DNA of 64,000 nucleotides from Elmis aenea (Eukaryota > Arthropoda > Insecta > Coleoptera > Elmidae): contig OX393577.1 in NCBI GenBank assembly GCA_947652605.1, positions 29,701,466 to 29,765,465 of the forward strand. Reading direction: 5' to 3'. The notes beneath the pieces were generated by a model. The model did no database searches and had not been told where the DNA came from. It saw only the letters and a program-made list of their open reading frames with translations. The translations under genes were made by a program, and so were the position numbers. Positions 15,001 to 30,000 of the stretch are shown in pieces (position 1 is the stretch's first letter; every line of letters starts with the position of its first letter).

Positions 15001-18000
15001 TATTCTGTTAATGGTGCAAAGTAACCACCATACTCTGGCATAGGTAATGGATGGGGTTGTGGAATTTGTATGTCAAATTTGTCAGAATGACCAAGGGGTC
15101 TGGCTAATGAAAATAAATCTTCTGAAGGTTGAAGCTAAAACACAATAATATTATTGCAGAATAAACGTAAAGAAAAACCATTGTGGTTAATACACCATTA
15201 ATTTATATTTTAAACAGGAAGGAAAACTAAGAATCTTACATCAGTATCAGTGGTTGGTGTGGACATATCTTCAGACATAGTTAATCCACCTAGAGCCCTC
15301 GATTTATCCACTCTTGAGGATGAAAAATCTGGCATGGGTTTGATCGTGGTATCAGATTTTGACGCACCAGATTTTAGTGGATCCTCTCCACTATGTCTTT
15401 TTGTGTGTATCGTACCTTTTTCTACTCCTGAATAAAAATAAATGAGAATAAAAATATTTGAATCAGTTTGTTAAATTAACATATTGTACCAATTTCATTT
15501 CGATTGTTGCAGTCGACTTGTCCAGTTACTCCACCACCATCAGAATGGCTTGATGCTTTTCTCATAACAGTTAGGCGATAAAATGGGGGTGTTTCAGTTC
15601 TTTCTATTAAACAATTTAATGTTTCAACTGTTTGAAGCTCAAGCATCATTTCCTCTAATAATCGGCGTGGTTGTATTCTTGCTAAATACAACACAACACG
15701 TTTAGCCTAAAAAACGAATATTAGTAAAGTAACTTTTTTTAAATGTTAAAGTTTACATAAGGAAGAAGTTCACATGGTGCCATTCCAGAAATTATGATTA
15801 AATATCGAATAATAACTTTCATATTATTAGGCCATGACGTACATAATGTTGCCCAAACAGCTTCCATATCTTTTGGATGATAATCTCCAAACTAGAATTT
15901 CATGTTAGAGTACATTTTTGTGCAAAATATTTGAGCAAAGTTAACTAGATTTTACCTTAGCTGTGATATAAAATATATTGTTTAGCACCATTTCTGTAGC
16001 TTCAGCTGAGCCCCATCCTTCTCTGCGTCCTTCTAAACGACCCATGTCATTACCACAGTACTGTAAAAATAAGTAATTTTAGTCAATTACAATTTTTTAA
16101 TGTGCAGTAACTTTACGATGATTGAATTTTTGCACAAAAAAGAAAAGGTTAGCGCGTTCCTTAATTTAATTAACGTACAACTCTTCCCTTTTTTAGATAA
16201 TTGTTCTTAAACATTTTTAGTAAATTGAAAAATTGCAGCTCTAAGTAAATGAGTACGATATAGTCTACCGCATTATTTTTGAAGAACCTAAAAAAGTGTA
16301 CGAAATTGGAACTCTTTTCGTTGACATTCTTTTTGGTTTAAAAAAACTTAAAATACTAGGTACCATGTTTTCAAGTAGCGTGTATTATTTACGTTTTATC
16401 ATTTGCAATGTGCATATAAACTGAAGACGTCAAACGCTTTAATGCTGTTCTGAGTCAAAAGTTATTGGAAAACTGATAGCTGTAACAAAAATCTTTAAGC
16501 ATGTAAACATTTTCGCGATCACAATATGTACTTTCTTTATACTGCGTATCATTCTGATTCGTTAACCCAATTAGGATGCGCAAAATTTTTGAACACTAGC
16601 TTTTGTAGATAAAATATATAAAACTTAACTTCAACAGCTAGCGATATCAACATACTTTTGCGAGGTTTACCTTAAAATAGATATAAACGTGAATAACAAT
16701 AACAATCAGCTTGACCAAAAATGATGAGACGACCAATTGAAATTAATTAAGGAGAGCTCAACCAAACCTTTTTTAAAATTTTTTCGACTTTTGCATAGTA
16801 GTGTACCATCTGAAATAAAATAAAATCAAAAATAAATCCCTTTTAAATTTGCGAGTAGGCGAAGTGCCAGACGTGCCAATCAAACGCAGCCTTGGAGAAG
16901 TTTGAATTAATTAATATAAGTAAGTAGGTACGTGTCATTCTTGATACGGGCCGAATTTAAAGTTCAGTGGTGAAAAAATAATGATAAATTACATAGAATG
17001 TTTAATAGACCTATAGCAACCGTTTGTACAGCGAAATCACCAATATCACATTTGCGCATTAAGTATTTTTTACTGTTAAGGCACTGTTGTTTTATTTAAA
17101 TTAAATTTGTGACAATGCTAGACAATAAAGACTATACGATCAGTAAAGTAATTTCTTTATGAGTAACAAAAACAAAAATTCGTATCGTATTATTGGTGTG
17201 ATGTATGGTGGTGGCGTAATGATTTACAAACGAAAATTGTTTTGGAAAAATAGTGAACAATCCAATTGGCTCCAGCATTAAACAAGAGAGAAATACACAA
17301 ATTGGATTACAAACGTAAGCAGGAAAAAAAAAACATCTAATATAATCACAAAATACAAACATATAGCGAAGTATCATTATCTGGTGGTTGTCTTGCTTTC
17401 CAGCGTTTACCTCATATATTTGAAAATATTTAGTTTTTTGCCAAATAGTTAATAAAATAATTTCGTTATAGCATTGCTGCACACATTACAAAGTCAAACG
17501 AAATATTTAAATATCCGGCGTAATCAATTTGCATTCATTCTTTAATATCGAATAACCATGCTGTGACGTTTTCTTTGGAATTTAAGCTTTCTTTGTAGAT
17601 ACGTAAAGAAAGATTATTTATTATTAGTTAAAAAAATTAAAACGGCTATTTTACTGAGGTAATGTTATACTGATCAACAAAATAACGCGGTTCGGTCGTT
17701 TTAGTTTAGTTTAGAGTTAGACCAATTACAATCTTATTACAGTGAAAATACATTATGTAGTCATGTTTCACTTCGTTGCTATGGTGAAGTTTGTTACCTT
17801 AGCAACCTATTACCAAAAAATTCATATTTTAGTGCTGTGGTGATAAGATTCGGCGGTCTATTGTATATTAAGCCGAGTCCAGATTAGCGCAACAGAAAGG
17901 CGAATCGATATAAAGCATGGAATAAAAAGATAAAGCAGCTTTTAATATTATATTGCAGCGTTTGTCGGCGACGGAAATGACGACATAATAGTTATTTATG

Positions 18001-21000
18001 TATCAAGGCCAAAAAGTGTAACTTTTTCGGCCGCGTCTCGGCCAGCAAATAGGCAAGGCCGAAAAAGTACGTTTTGACCGAGGTGCATATTACATTTTTT
18101 GTGCGATCGAATTAAAAACAATTTAAATTTTTAGTAATTTTCAAAATTATAGGTTAGAAACTACGTGACATTCTGTCACTGACAGATGACGGCGTATGTA
18201 CTGCATTACCGGCCCTCTCCTTAGCAACGGCCGTAAAAGTTACTTTTTCGGCCGTTGCTAAGGGTAACGGCCTGAAAAGTAACTTTTACGGCCGTTGCTA
18301 AGGATAGGGCCGGTAATGCAGTACTTTATGGTTGCTAACGCGTCCGTCAAACAGCTGTTTCTAGTACGATCGCACAAAAAAGGCTTTTCACGGCGGCCGG
18401 TTTTCACAAGTCAAAAAGTCAAGATATTTAGAGTTTTATGTCCTACAATCAATGGTTAGCTGCAAATTCTGTAATCTTACTAAGTCAAAAAATATTAGAG
18501 ATAAAAAGATTACGTTTCATATTAGGTAGCTAAGTAAACATTAATATTTTGTAGTGTAATTATGTATTGAAAATTTGTTGTGGTTTGTCAAAGAGGGATG
18601 TATGTCATATCACTGGCGTGCATTTTTGTCCAGCATATTTTTTAACTCTCATAATAACAAAGTGTCGGTACGTAGCAGTTCGCGGCTAAAATGGTGCGCT
18701 GCTTTATATCGGTTGCCCATTCTATTGCGCTGGTCTGGACTGTTTTATGACTTTATGAGAATCTTAGATCTAAGTAGGAACTTTAATTCGAGTTCCGGGT
18801 TTCACACTAGTTAATAGGTACTTTTAGCTCATTTCATTGTGCTAAACCCTGATTCAAAATGGAGGCCCGCGATCTTATTTTTTGCCGCCTGCGACGCCTA
18901 AAAAAAAAACATTATTTTAAAGAGACTTAGGGAGTAATGGGCGCAAATGATACATTAGACCCGTTTTTTGTCGTCAATAAATGTCAGAGTGATTTGTATA
19001 AATTGGAAGTTTTGCCGCTGCCGCTACTTGATTAAGCAGTAGCCAATATACGGGGTGTTTCATAAATATTGCGAAAAAATTTAGGTGGTGATTCCTTATC
19101 GAAAATTAAGAGGGGTCTTTCGGTTACATTTTTTCCTTAGACGTCTCACTTCTGAGTTACACCCCCCTCCTAAAGGGGAGCGTAAAAATGTGACATTTAA
19201 GAGTTGTCAGTTATTATTAGTGTAGCAGTTATTAGCCAGTTACAAATTTTAAAAACAAAACCTCTAAGTACTTCAGTCAGATATTTATGTTGATGTAGGT
19301 AGACGATGTAGGCACATGTTCCGCGTCTGTTGAAGAGACAGTACCTACTCGTTCAAAGGGAACTTGTGCAAGGGGTGGCTTGAACTTGGAAAATGGTCGA
19401 GCAATAAACCAGTACTTTCTGAAATACCTTATGATCAACAACTTGCGCTATCATAAGATCCCGACAAAAATTCGATCGTGAAGGTTTTGGGTATTTGTTG
19501 GCACCCTGCCTCGGATCATTTTGCTTATAACGTTACACCCATGGATCGTCTCGGTACTAAACGTAACATTTTATCTCAGTTGGCAAGGATTTTTGATCCG
19601 CTTGGAATGGAATTATACATGTGTTTTATTTAATTACAAATAAATAATAAGACAAACGCTACATGCATATTCAACCTTAATTTATCTCTTAAGCTGCGTT
19701 CGCATAAAAAAGTATTGTATTGTATTGTAGCGTAAGAAAAGTTAAGTACAGGGTGTCCCACAAGGTATGCCTTCGCTAATTTTTGCATAAATCGAATATT
19801 TAGGACCTAAACAAAACGTTTTTACCGATAATAATTTTTTTCAAGTGTCCCTTCATATACAGGGTGTCCAAAATATAGTGAACAGCATAGGGATCTCTTA
19901 AACGGTAAGAGATACAGAGTTGGTTAAATGGTTCAAAATGATCTATGACTCAAGAGCAACTGTTCTATGAAAAAAACTATTGAATTTTTTCAAGTATTTT
20001 TCATAGAACAGTTGCTCTTGAATCATAGATCATTTTGACCCATTTAACCAACTCTGTATCTCTTACCGTTTAAGAGATCACCATGCTGTTCACTATATTT
20101 TGGACACTCTGTATATGAAGGGACACTTGAAAAAAATTATTATCGGCAAAAACGTTTTATTTAGGTCCTAAACATTCGATTTATGCAAAAATTAGCGAAG
20201 GCATAGTTTGTGGGACACCCTGTATGCGAATATCAAATCATAGCGTTCACATAAGCAAAGTAGTGGAATTGCGTTGCAAGCCGCGTTGTATGAGCTAACA
20301 AGGTCCAATCTTCTTGCAATACCCCAAAACAAGAACCAATCACAGTGATCTACGGATTAACCCTGCGTACGCGCGAAGGAATCGCCATTAGTGTACAAAC
20401 ACTCACTACAATCTACAATACCTCTATAATAATAATAATAACTTTATTTTAGCTTTGTAGCTATTCCACATTGTGAACGCTACTCTTGCAGTCACGTTAC
20501 AATACAATAAAATACTATTCTATGTGAACGCAGCTTTAACCTAGCCTCTGTTTAAGGCGAAGTTTATATGTATTGGATTTAGAATATTTCGGTACAAAAT
20601 TTCAAAACGTATAGATTAGAGAAAAAAATGAAAAACAACCTAATTAGGAAATGTTATATGTAATCGCCTGTTATGACCGTTAGTTACTGCATAAAAATAA
20701 TTAAAAAATATTTTTTATACTAAATGGATTTTACGATTTTTGTCAATTCCAAGATGATTCGTATTTTTCTTCTTCAAAGAAATAACAAATTACTAATGAC
20801 AGCTTGAGGATGAAGTCTGGCTTTTAGGTTTAGTTTTTTTGATGGATTTTACAGGCAAATAAAGTTTTCTAAATTCGATTTGGCAAAATGTTATTATGAT
20901 TGACTGTATTTCGGTTTACATAAACCAATTTGTGAAAACAGTCTAAACTAAAGGTTTATGGCCTTCGACAAAAATGTGTATAATTATTAATTTAGAAATG

Positions 21001-24000
21001 GAGGATTTCCTCTAAAGCCCATATACATATGTACATATTTATAAGCACTCTCAAATCGATTAATTCATCAGCGTTCAGTTATAACTCCATAAAATTTTAA
21101 ATATTACTAAATGGAAGAAAATTTGCAAAAAAGAACATTAAATTTTGATGCATCTTAAGCAAACGTCATTTACCTTTTTTGCTTCTAATGAGACTAGTAT
21201 GGTATCAAATCATTTACCATGTTCTTATTTTTTTACGCGTGCATTTTAATACGTTTGTTTAAAATTTTTATCAAAAAAGAAAGTTAATTTGGTAATAGCT
21301 AACTGCAATTCACGAGTGACTTGAAAACAAATATTGAATTACTGTTTTCACTTTACACTTCCGCCATAAATTTGACTCCAATTGTGCTATTTTTTTTTGT
21401 AACTTCGTTAATAATCAAATACCTACTATTTATAACAAACCACTCTTTATATCTGTAAAACTGATAATCGTTGTATTAAACATAACATTTGCCAATGGAT
21501 CATATATACCGCCAATTAAAAATGTAAAGTTGACTGTCGCACCTCGAAAAATAAGATGTTTATGTCAATTTAAATTAAATAACTACACGAAGGTAATACA
21601 TTTGCTTAAACTATACATACAAAAAAATACTTCTATTAAAATAATAAACGTATAAATAAAACAACTTAAACTTCAAATTATTCAGTTTTCAGGATCTGAC
21701 ACGTTATGGACATTTTATTTCATATTCTTATAAAAATATACAATATTTATGTTCGTCATGGTCATGTCCCGTAAAAACGTCTGGTTACCCTAATCTGAGC
21801 GGCAAAATATAAAATTTACAGGACCAAAAATATGAAAATAATAAATTGAATCGATAAAAAATCTACTTTTAAGCAAGTTAAATTGTTGAGAAATGTTTTA
21901 GGTTTAAAATTATACATATATGAACTTGAAGTATTAAACGTTGCTGACCCCCGACATAACGCCTCATTTTAAAAATATTTACTAACCTGATAGTAAAAAA
22001 GTGGGTTAGCTGGTGGTACATTGGGATCAACTAGTTCCATATTATGTAACCATGGCAGAATATACTGGAGCAGTAACTGACGTACTTCCGGTCGAGCTGT
22101 TTGAAATCGATGGGTGATTTCTATTTAAAAAAAAAGTGTAAATTCATCAAAATTAGACCTTGTGTTTAAGCAAATTTAAGTTGTTAATTTAATGCACAAT
22201 AAAACAATTCTATTGCAGCAACACACGCCATGTGTCAAAATTGGCAGAAAATATAAGATGATTAAATGCTTGAGTTTGTTTCGTTCCTTAAAAATATTAA
22301 ATATTCACAATAAAAATTGGATACTCCTCGGTAAAGAAGATTATTGACTAATTCAATTTTGTTTTCTAATTTCATAACGATAACAAGTGAAACCAAGAAA
22401 CCCATTTAATTACAATTAAAATTGAACAAACGTTTACGACTTTAACCAAACTACTCCCACAACGCCATTTTGTAAGTCCACAAAGAAGTAATTTGAAATT
22501 AATTTATCTTTCCGTTTCGCAACAGTTACAGTATAGTCAGGTTCTTCAGCACCTAAATCGTGACAAACTGGCACAAGGCATGAATTTTTGTCAGATGGGG
22601 TGCTAATTTCCAAAAATAATACTGTGGTGTAGCTTTAGAAAATTTGGCACACCATGTCTCAAAAGCGTTCCCTATTTTGGCTCTTAGTTGTCCGATCAAT
22701 AACGGAGGTATTAACAAAGTTTTTAATACAGTTTTAGATCGGTAAATAAAAATATATTTTGATATGTCCTTCTCAACATGTGATTTGTCCCATAATATAA
22801 AAAGGAAGTACTTCATCTGTAAAATAATTTATGTAAAATAATAATAAAATAAGGAAATAGTTTTCCATTCGATGCACAAATTGTTAAGTTATGTTGCAAA
22901 GCTGAGGTGTTAATGCGGGCGCATGCCACTTAATTTCGTGCAAAAATCAAGACCTATGGAATAGAGTTCACTCGTTTTCTTCGTGATGCAATTCAGTGAC
23001 AAGATCTTGTTTAAAAAAAACGAATGTAAAAACCTAAAAACAGTTGCTATAACCCTCAACGTATTTTTTTTTTTTTCTTTGCTTATTGTTGTATAGTACT
23101 ATACAAGATCTCATGACGTTTAATTTCGACGAACCGCATAAAAATAGTTCGCTTAATTATTTCAACTTACATGATATTGTATACCGGGTGTAAACGAAAT
23201 TAGGGTAACCTCCTTATTGTCTTAATTTTTTAACTTAAACGTATTTTAGACAAGTAGTATGTGTTTAAAACCTAATTATTTGAACATAATTATGCATTTT
23301 GCTGGCAATGACGACAACACTGTTATTTTAAGTGGAACGTCCTCTATATTATCACATTTATGGAAAAGAGAAAGCAATTAATTTTTCCACAAGTAATTTT
23401 TTTAATTAAATATGCCGTAAACTGCATACATTGAATTTCGTTATGTGAAAAAGCGTCCAATAAACTTTGTAAATTGTAATTGACATTAAGGTTTTTTTAA
23501 AGTTTAAACGAGCTTAAATGTTGTACAATCGGTTTTCCTTCCGTTTTTATGTTATGGGGCAAATCACAAGTTGGAAAAGACATATAAAAGTATGTTTTTA
23601 TTAAGTGATCCAAAACTTTTACCTGTACCAAAAAAGTTATTATAAAACTTTAATTATTGATTTATTTACTATCAAATGCTGTTTAGTTTGTTATGATTGG
23701 ACAACTACTAGCCAAGATACAGAGCGTTCTTTTAGACATGATTCGGCAATTTCCGATAGCTGTTAAATCCAACACGTTATCCTTAGAAATTAGTGGGTAC
23801 TCCTTCTAAAAATAATTATTTCTTAAGGGACTATCATGTTACAAAAATACATGCCAGAAACCATTCTGTCACGATCGGATGCAAATCGATCGTTAAGAAA
23901 CCAGACTACATAATATTAAAATATCCCAAATTCCTTGCACAAAGTATAAACAGCGATTTCGGAATTTTACCTGTAACAGTGGCATATTTTCTAATCGTAC

Positions 24001-27000
24001 AGAATTTTCTGTGGCTTGTTTGTAATTATACAGTGTGTACAAAAAGTAACGTAACAGATCAATATCTCGTCTTGTGACAACTTTACAAAAAAAAGTTTGA
24101 TACAAAAGTTGTTTGTGGTAATTTACTACATAATCCTAAATTATTTTTAACAATACACAGTGGTTTGTTTTTGCGCTACGTCACAGTATATTTTATAATT
24201 TTTGATGTAATATTATTTTTTTTTTAAATATAAAAGGTTTTATGTATCTAAAATCAGTCGTTTTTGAGTTATTTAAGTTTATATAAAAATATTGTCAGAA
24301 ACAGGAGTCTAAAAAAAAAATGATATTTCACAACTTGGCTGTGTCAGAACGAATTCCTTTGAAACTTTGTTGGGCAATAGTGTCATAATGATTTTTGACT
24401 AGTTTAAAATGTAAAATAATACACAGGGTGTTCCCTATGCCCGATCTTTTTGGTTAGTTTTTAAAAAATATATTTTTACATTTTCTTATTGATAGTGTAA
24501 ATTATCTTCACAAAATATTAATGGTCAATTATGTCTAAACTCTAAAATCAGTATTTCTCGAGTTATTACCTACGGTTTTCTTGATAATTAGAAATTGATA
24601 ATTAAAATATACAATAAACGATTTTCTAGTTGCCTTTTTTGCACTAGTTCCATAAATAAATAATTTTTGTCCTTTTCCATGAAAGAAAAAAAAATGTATC
24701 AAATTTGTGTTTCTTTTATTAATTATAAAAATAATGCAAAATACAGTCAAAAAATGAAATTATTGACATTTAAAACCAATTTTTTCGAGATGTTTTCAAA
24801 GCCCACTAGTAGTTGCTATTATGCTATTAAATAATGTGGTTTGTATCCGTAAATTATCAAGAAAACCGCAATAACTCGAGATGTACTGATTTTAGACATA
24901 ATTGATCTTTAACATTTTTTGAAGATAAGTACATTATCAATAAGAAAATGTAAAAATATACAGGGTGAGTCACGATGGACGCCACGGAGTTTTATGGCCA
25001 AACGGTATATAATTTCAAACTTTTGTCGCTGTTAGATTATGTAAGTCAATAAGGGCTACATTTTAAAAATACTTTCAAACATACAGGGTGCTCCAAAAAA
25101 GAATGGCATATCAAAGTTATACTTTTTCTTATATAACACCCTGTATATTTTTACATTTTTGGATTCCTCTTTAAATTTACTTCAAAAAATGTATAAGGTT
25201 ATATGGGTCTAAAGTCAACCGTTTTCGTGAAAATTTCATTTTCATGAAAATACAGTCCTTTCAAAAAATTTCAACATTTAAAAACTTTAAGAAGTCTGAA
25301 GAAATTCGCTTGGAGATAAGATTGACAATAGATTATGTAACACTTTGCACCACCTACATTTTTAAAATATTATACAGGGCGTTTTTTATGCTTGGTCAAG
25401 CTTGTGAAACTTTAAACATCGATAACTTAATTTTTTAAATACAACACCCTATATTTTTTTACACCGTCTTATAGGAAATTTGATTCTCTTTCGAAAACAT
25501 AATGGCTGTTTTTCACCTAAAATTAATATTTTCCGAGATATCGCGATTTTATTGTTAATTATTAGGGGAAAGTAATATTTTCAAGTAGGCTATGAAGGTG
25601 GACAGCGGTAATTTAAAACAATTGAAAGAATAAACAGGAAACTTATAATTTTGTCGTTTGCCAACACATTTTTGACATATTTTTATAGAAAAGTTGTAGT
25701 TTTACCATACTTACGTTTAAATTTTTAAATAGAGGTTTCTTAAAATTATTTATGCATTTATTTATTGGACCGGTGTTGTAAGATAAGTACTAAATCCTAT
25801 AAACCTTTTTTTGTATGTTTACGATTCGACATTTGGTTCTACCGAAAACAGTACCAACCATTATGTTTTTAAAATGTAAAATTAGACAAGTCGGTATTAA
25901 TTTTTTTTTAATCAGCGTTCCGTTCGCGTACCTAATACATTATCAATCAGTTTTTAGGACTTGGTAAACGATCAAACTCAATTATATGAAAAATATTGTG
26001 GCCCTGATAAGAAACTTCTCGTTAAACGTAAGAATGGCAAAACTACAACTTTCTTATAAAAAAAACGTCAAAAATGGGTAGGCAAACGACAAAATTATAA
26101 GTTTCCTGTTTTTTCTTTCAATTGTTTTAAATTACCGCTGTCCACCTTCATAGCCTACTTGAAAATATTACTTTTCCCTAATAATTAACAATAAAATCGC
26201 GATATCTCGGAAAATATTAATTTTGGGTGAAAAACAGCCATTATGTTTTCGAAAGAGAATCAAATTTCCTATAAGACGGTGTAAAAAAATATAGGGTGTT
26301 GTATTTAAAAAATTAAGTTATCGATGTTTAAAGTTTCACAAGCTTGACCAAGCATAAGAAACGCCCTGTATAATATTTTAAAAATGTAGGTGGTGCAAAG
26401 TGTTACATAATCTATTGTCAATCTTATCTCCAAGCGAATTTCTTCAGACTTCTCAAAGTTTTTAAATGTTGAAATTTTTTGAAAGGACTGTATTTTCATG
26501 AAAATGAAATTTTCACGAAAACGGTTGACTTTAGACCCATATAACCTTAGACATTTTTTGAAGTAAATTTAAAGAGGAATCCAAAAATGTAAAAATATAC
26601 AGGGTGTTACATAAGAAAAAGTATAACTTTGATATGCCATTCTTTTTTGGAGCACCCTGTATGTTTGAAAATATTTTTAAAATGTAGCCCTTATTGACTT
26701 ACATAATCTAACAGCGACAAAAGTTTGAAATTATATACCGTTTGGTCATAAAACTCCGTGGCGTCCGTCGTGACTCACCCTGTATAGGGTATTCCATTTA
26801 CAAAAAACCCAACTTATTCGTGTTTGAAGTTTGAATAAATGGACCGGGCATAAGGAACACCCGGTATATTATTTTAAATTTTTAACTAGTTAAAAATCAT
26901 CGATACTATTGTCCAACAAAGTTTCAAAGAAATTCGTTCTGACACAGCCAAGTTGTGAAATATCATTATTTTTTTAGACTACCGTTTCTGACAATATTTT

Positions 27001-30000
27001 ATAAAAACGTAAATAAATCAAAAACGACTGATTTTAGATACATAAAACATAATACATAATGTTTTTGAAAGAGAATTAAATTTTACATCTAAAAATTATA
27101 AAATATACCTACTGGGTATGCTATTAAAAAAAAAAAAAAGTGACGTATCGATGCGCGAAAACAAAACACTGCATAGCTGAAAATAATTTAAGGTTATGTA
27201 GTAAATTACCACAAACAACTTTTGTATCATTTTTTTTTGTAAAGTAATCACAAGACGAGATATTGATCCGTTACATTACTTTTTGTACACGCTGTATATT
27301 TATAAGGTCAGAATCTTTATCATTTATAAACAATAAGATTCATTACACATTTTTGCAAAACAGCAAAATACAAGAACTATAATTTTTGAAACATGCATGT
27401 TAATAAATTCTGTATCAAATGGCGCTTGCAGTGTTTATCATAATACATGTCCTTAAGTTTGGACTATACACCAACTTTTAAAATCAAATTTAGACGATAA
27501 TATAATCGCAACAAAAGGTTACAAAAGGATTGTACCTGAAAACATTGGCATTGTGAGTTCTGGATGTAGATGTGCCAACCGGAGAGATGTAACTGGGAAC
27601 GGCAGTAAGTGGTTGCTAATAGAGTATCCAAGGTGCTTCTTCCTTTATCTCCTTCAGCTAAAACAATACATAAACGTGACAAAAAATAACACAATGCGCA
27701 TAATTATTTCAAAACATGACAGAGACGGTAATTTAAAAACGGTTTATTATAAGAAAATAACCTTATGAAGATTTTATCAACAATAAATTGATTGTTACAG
27801 AAAATTAATTACAACAATTTTTTGCACGCATCAACTTTCTTGCTTTATAATTTTTACTGAGCAAATCTGGGGGAATATGGTAGATATTAAGACCAGTAAA
27901 TGTGCAAAAGTTTCAATTCGTTCTATTTTTGTTTAAAACTTAACTATTACAAAAATGAGGGAAAACAATTTGTAGTAGTTTCTAGAAAATAGTATTTTGC
28001 ATTATCGACTATGACAAGTCTAATTAATCTATCTATTCGACCCGCGACAATATTTTGCTCACCGATTAATATTTAATCAACTACAAGACTGATAAATCAA
28101 CATTTAATAAAAATACAACGTAAATGAAGAGTATAAAAGGTTAGTTCATTTTAAGAACAGTTTCCGTACTTTTCGTTTGTGGTTTCAACGTCGCCGAGAG
28201 TGGGATAATTTGAGCCACTAAAAAAATATTCCGAGTAAACGGATAAACTGCTTTGAAAAAAAAAAGTAGTCGAACAAAGGGATCATTTTCGAATAGCCCT
28301 TTCACCTGGATCACAGTGCAAGTGAAACAATGATTTGTGCCGGTTTTCTTTGTTTCTAGTTAGCTGTGCGTCTTTTTGTTAGAGGCAACTGGTTCGCCAG
28401 TGTATCATAATAATATACGATGTACACAAAAACTCTGCATATTTTGGTGAAAAGGATGATTTTCAAATAAATTGCTTAATTATACAGGGTGTGTATAAAT
28501 TGGCGGAAGCGCTACACGTGACGGTGTTCTTCGTAAAATTCCAAGTCGAAAATCTTGATACAAAAATGTTGTACCATGCTTCCTATGGCCTCAGGAACCA
28601 TTTAAAGAAAAAAAAAATTGTCAACATTGCATACATTGATTTGCGTTTGGACATTTTTTTATCAGCAATTTTTACTTAGGTATTTACAATTTTTGTTCGA
28701 ACTGAAAGCCTTCAGTTCGTAAACATAGCTGCAAACTTTTGGGTATCGTAAAACACAAACTAGAAATAATTACGAGAAAAACAGAGATGACAGCTAATGC
28801 CAATGTTGCCATATGTATTATTTTCATTCAAATCAGTGATTTACATATTTTCAACACCAATTTTTGAAAGGAGGAACACAATATCTAGGAAAAAATACTA
28901 TTCGAAATTTATTTTTATTCCAAATTGCAGCTTTTTCATTTGCAAGTATTAAATATTAACGCTTATTAAAGGACTAAATGTCAAAACTTTGAGGACCTCT
29001 TGCAGACACAGCAAGCATGGTACAACATTTTCGTATTAAGATTTTCGACTTAGAATTTTACGAAGAACATCGCCGCGTGTAGCGCTTCCGCCAATTTTTA
29101 CACACCCTGTATAGTTATATGTCAATTTTTCTACAAAAGTAAATATCATAAATAATAATTAAAAAAATTGAATATTGAAAATACACTACACTACACAAAA
29201 ACAAAGAATCAAGGCACAGGCAATAAGATTTATGAGAAAAATAGAAGGATGTAGACTGATCGACAAAATCAGTAACGAAAAAATTCGAAAAAAGCTAGAA
29301 AAACATTTTAAAAAAAGATGGAGAAAATCAATTAAGATGGCTTGGACATCTACTACGCATGCCAGAAAGTAGATACGCGAAAATAGGATGGAAAAAGGAA
29401 TAGAGGAAGACCAAGAATAAAATTGGAAAAAGAAGTGAGGCAGAAGAAAAAGGAGTCAGCTGGAGAGATGTGCCACAATTAGCTAACGATAGGCAGGAGT
29501 GAAGAAACTTAATACAGATATAGAAAAGCATACCTCGACACCGAAAGGTACAAGAGGAACCGATTAAGAAGGAGAAGAAGACAATTTTGCATTAAAATAT
29601 ACAATAATCAATAATCATGTCATAAAGCAGTTTGTTCAAAATTCATTCTAATTCACCATAGTACGGCGCGACTTTTGGGGCATCCTGTATTTAATACAGC
29701 TCCTTGTTAATTATGCTGCATAGGTACAACTATATGAGTTCAAAAATTAGTTATAACTAACTTAACACAGTATTTTGTCTCTATGCCTAACACATAACTT
29801 TGCCATTTTAAATGGGCCATCCAGGATGTTACATTTTAAAATTTAACACGAAATTTCTTTTTTAAACTATACTAATTTATGTTCAAGAAAAACCTTTACA
29901 TTCTTCAACTAAACACAACTTAGACGTTAATTTTGTAAAAAGTTATAATTATTCCGCAGATCCAACCCACCATTTTTTAAGTTTTATAAGGTTTATTTTT

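Noticed and set aside
17132..17482. 116-residue minus-strand frame in a fry intron
   Set aside because: No similarity that I recognise, no splice context, composition like the surrounding intron.
18575..18814. 79-residue plus-strand frame after the GC-rich repeat
   Set aside because: No recognisable domain, and no neighbouring exon or splice signals.
25244..25438. Conserved 64-residue frame present in both arms here and at 26305-26499, 49251-49616 and 50343-50537
   Set aside because: The copies sit at equivalent positions in the arms of one repeat family. Similarity is just as high outside the frame, there is no start context, and the repeat gives mirror frames automatically.
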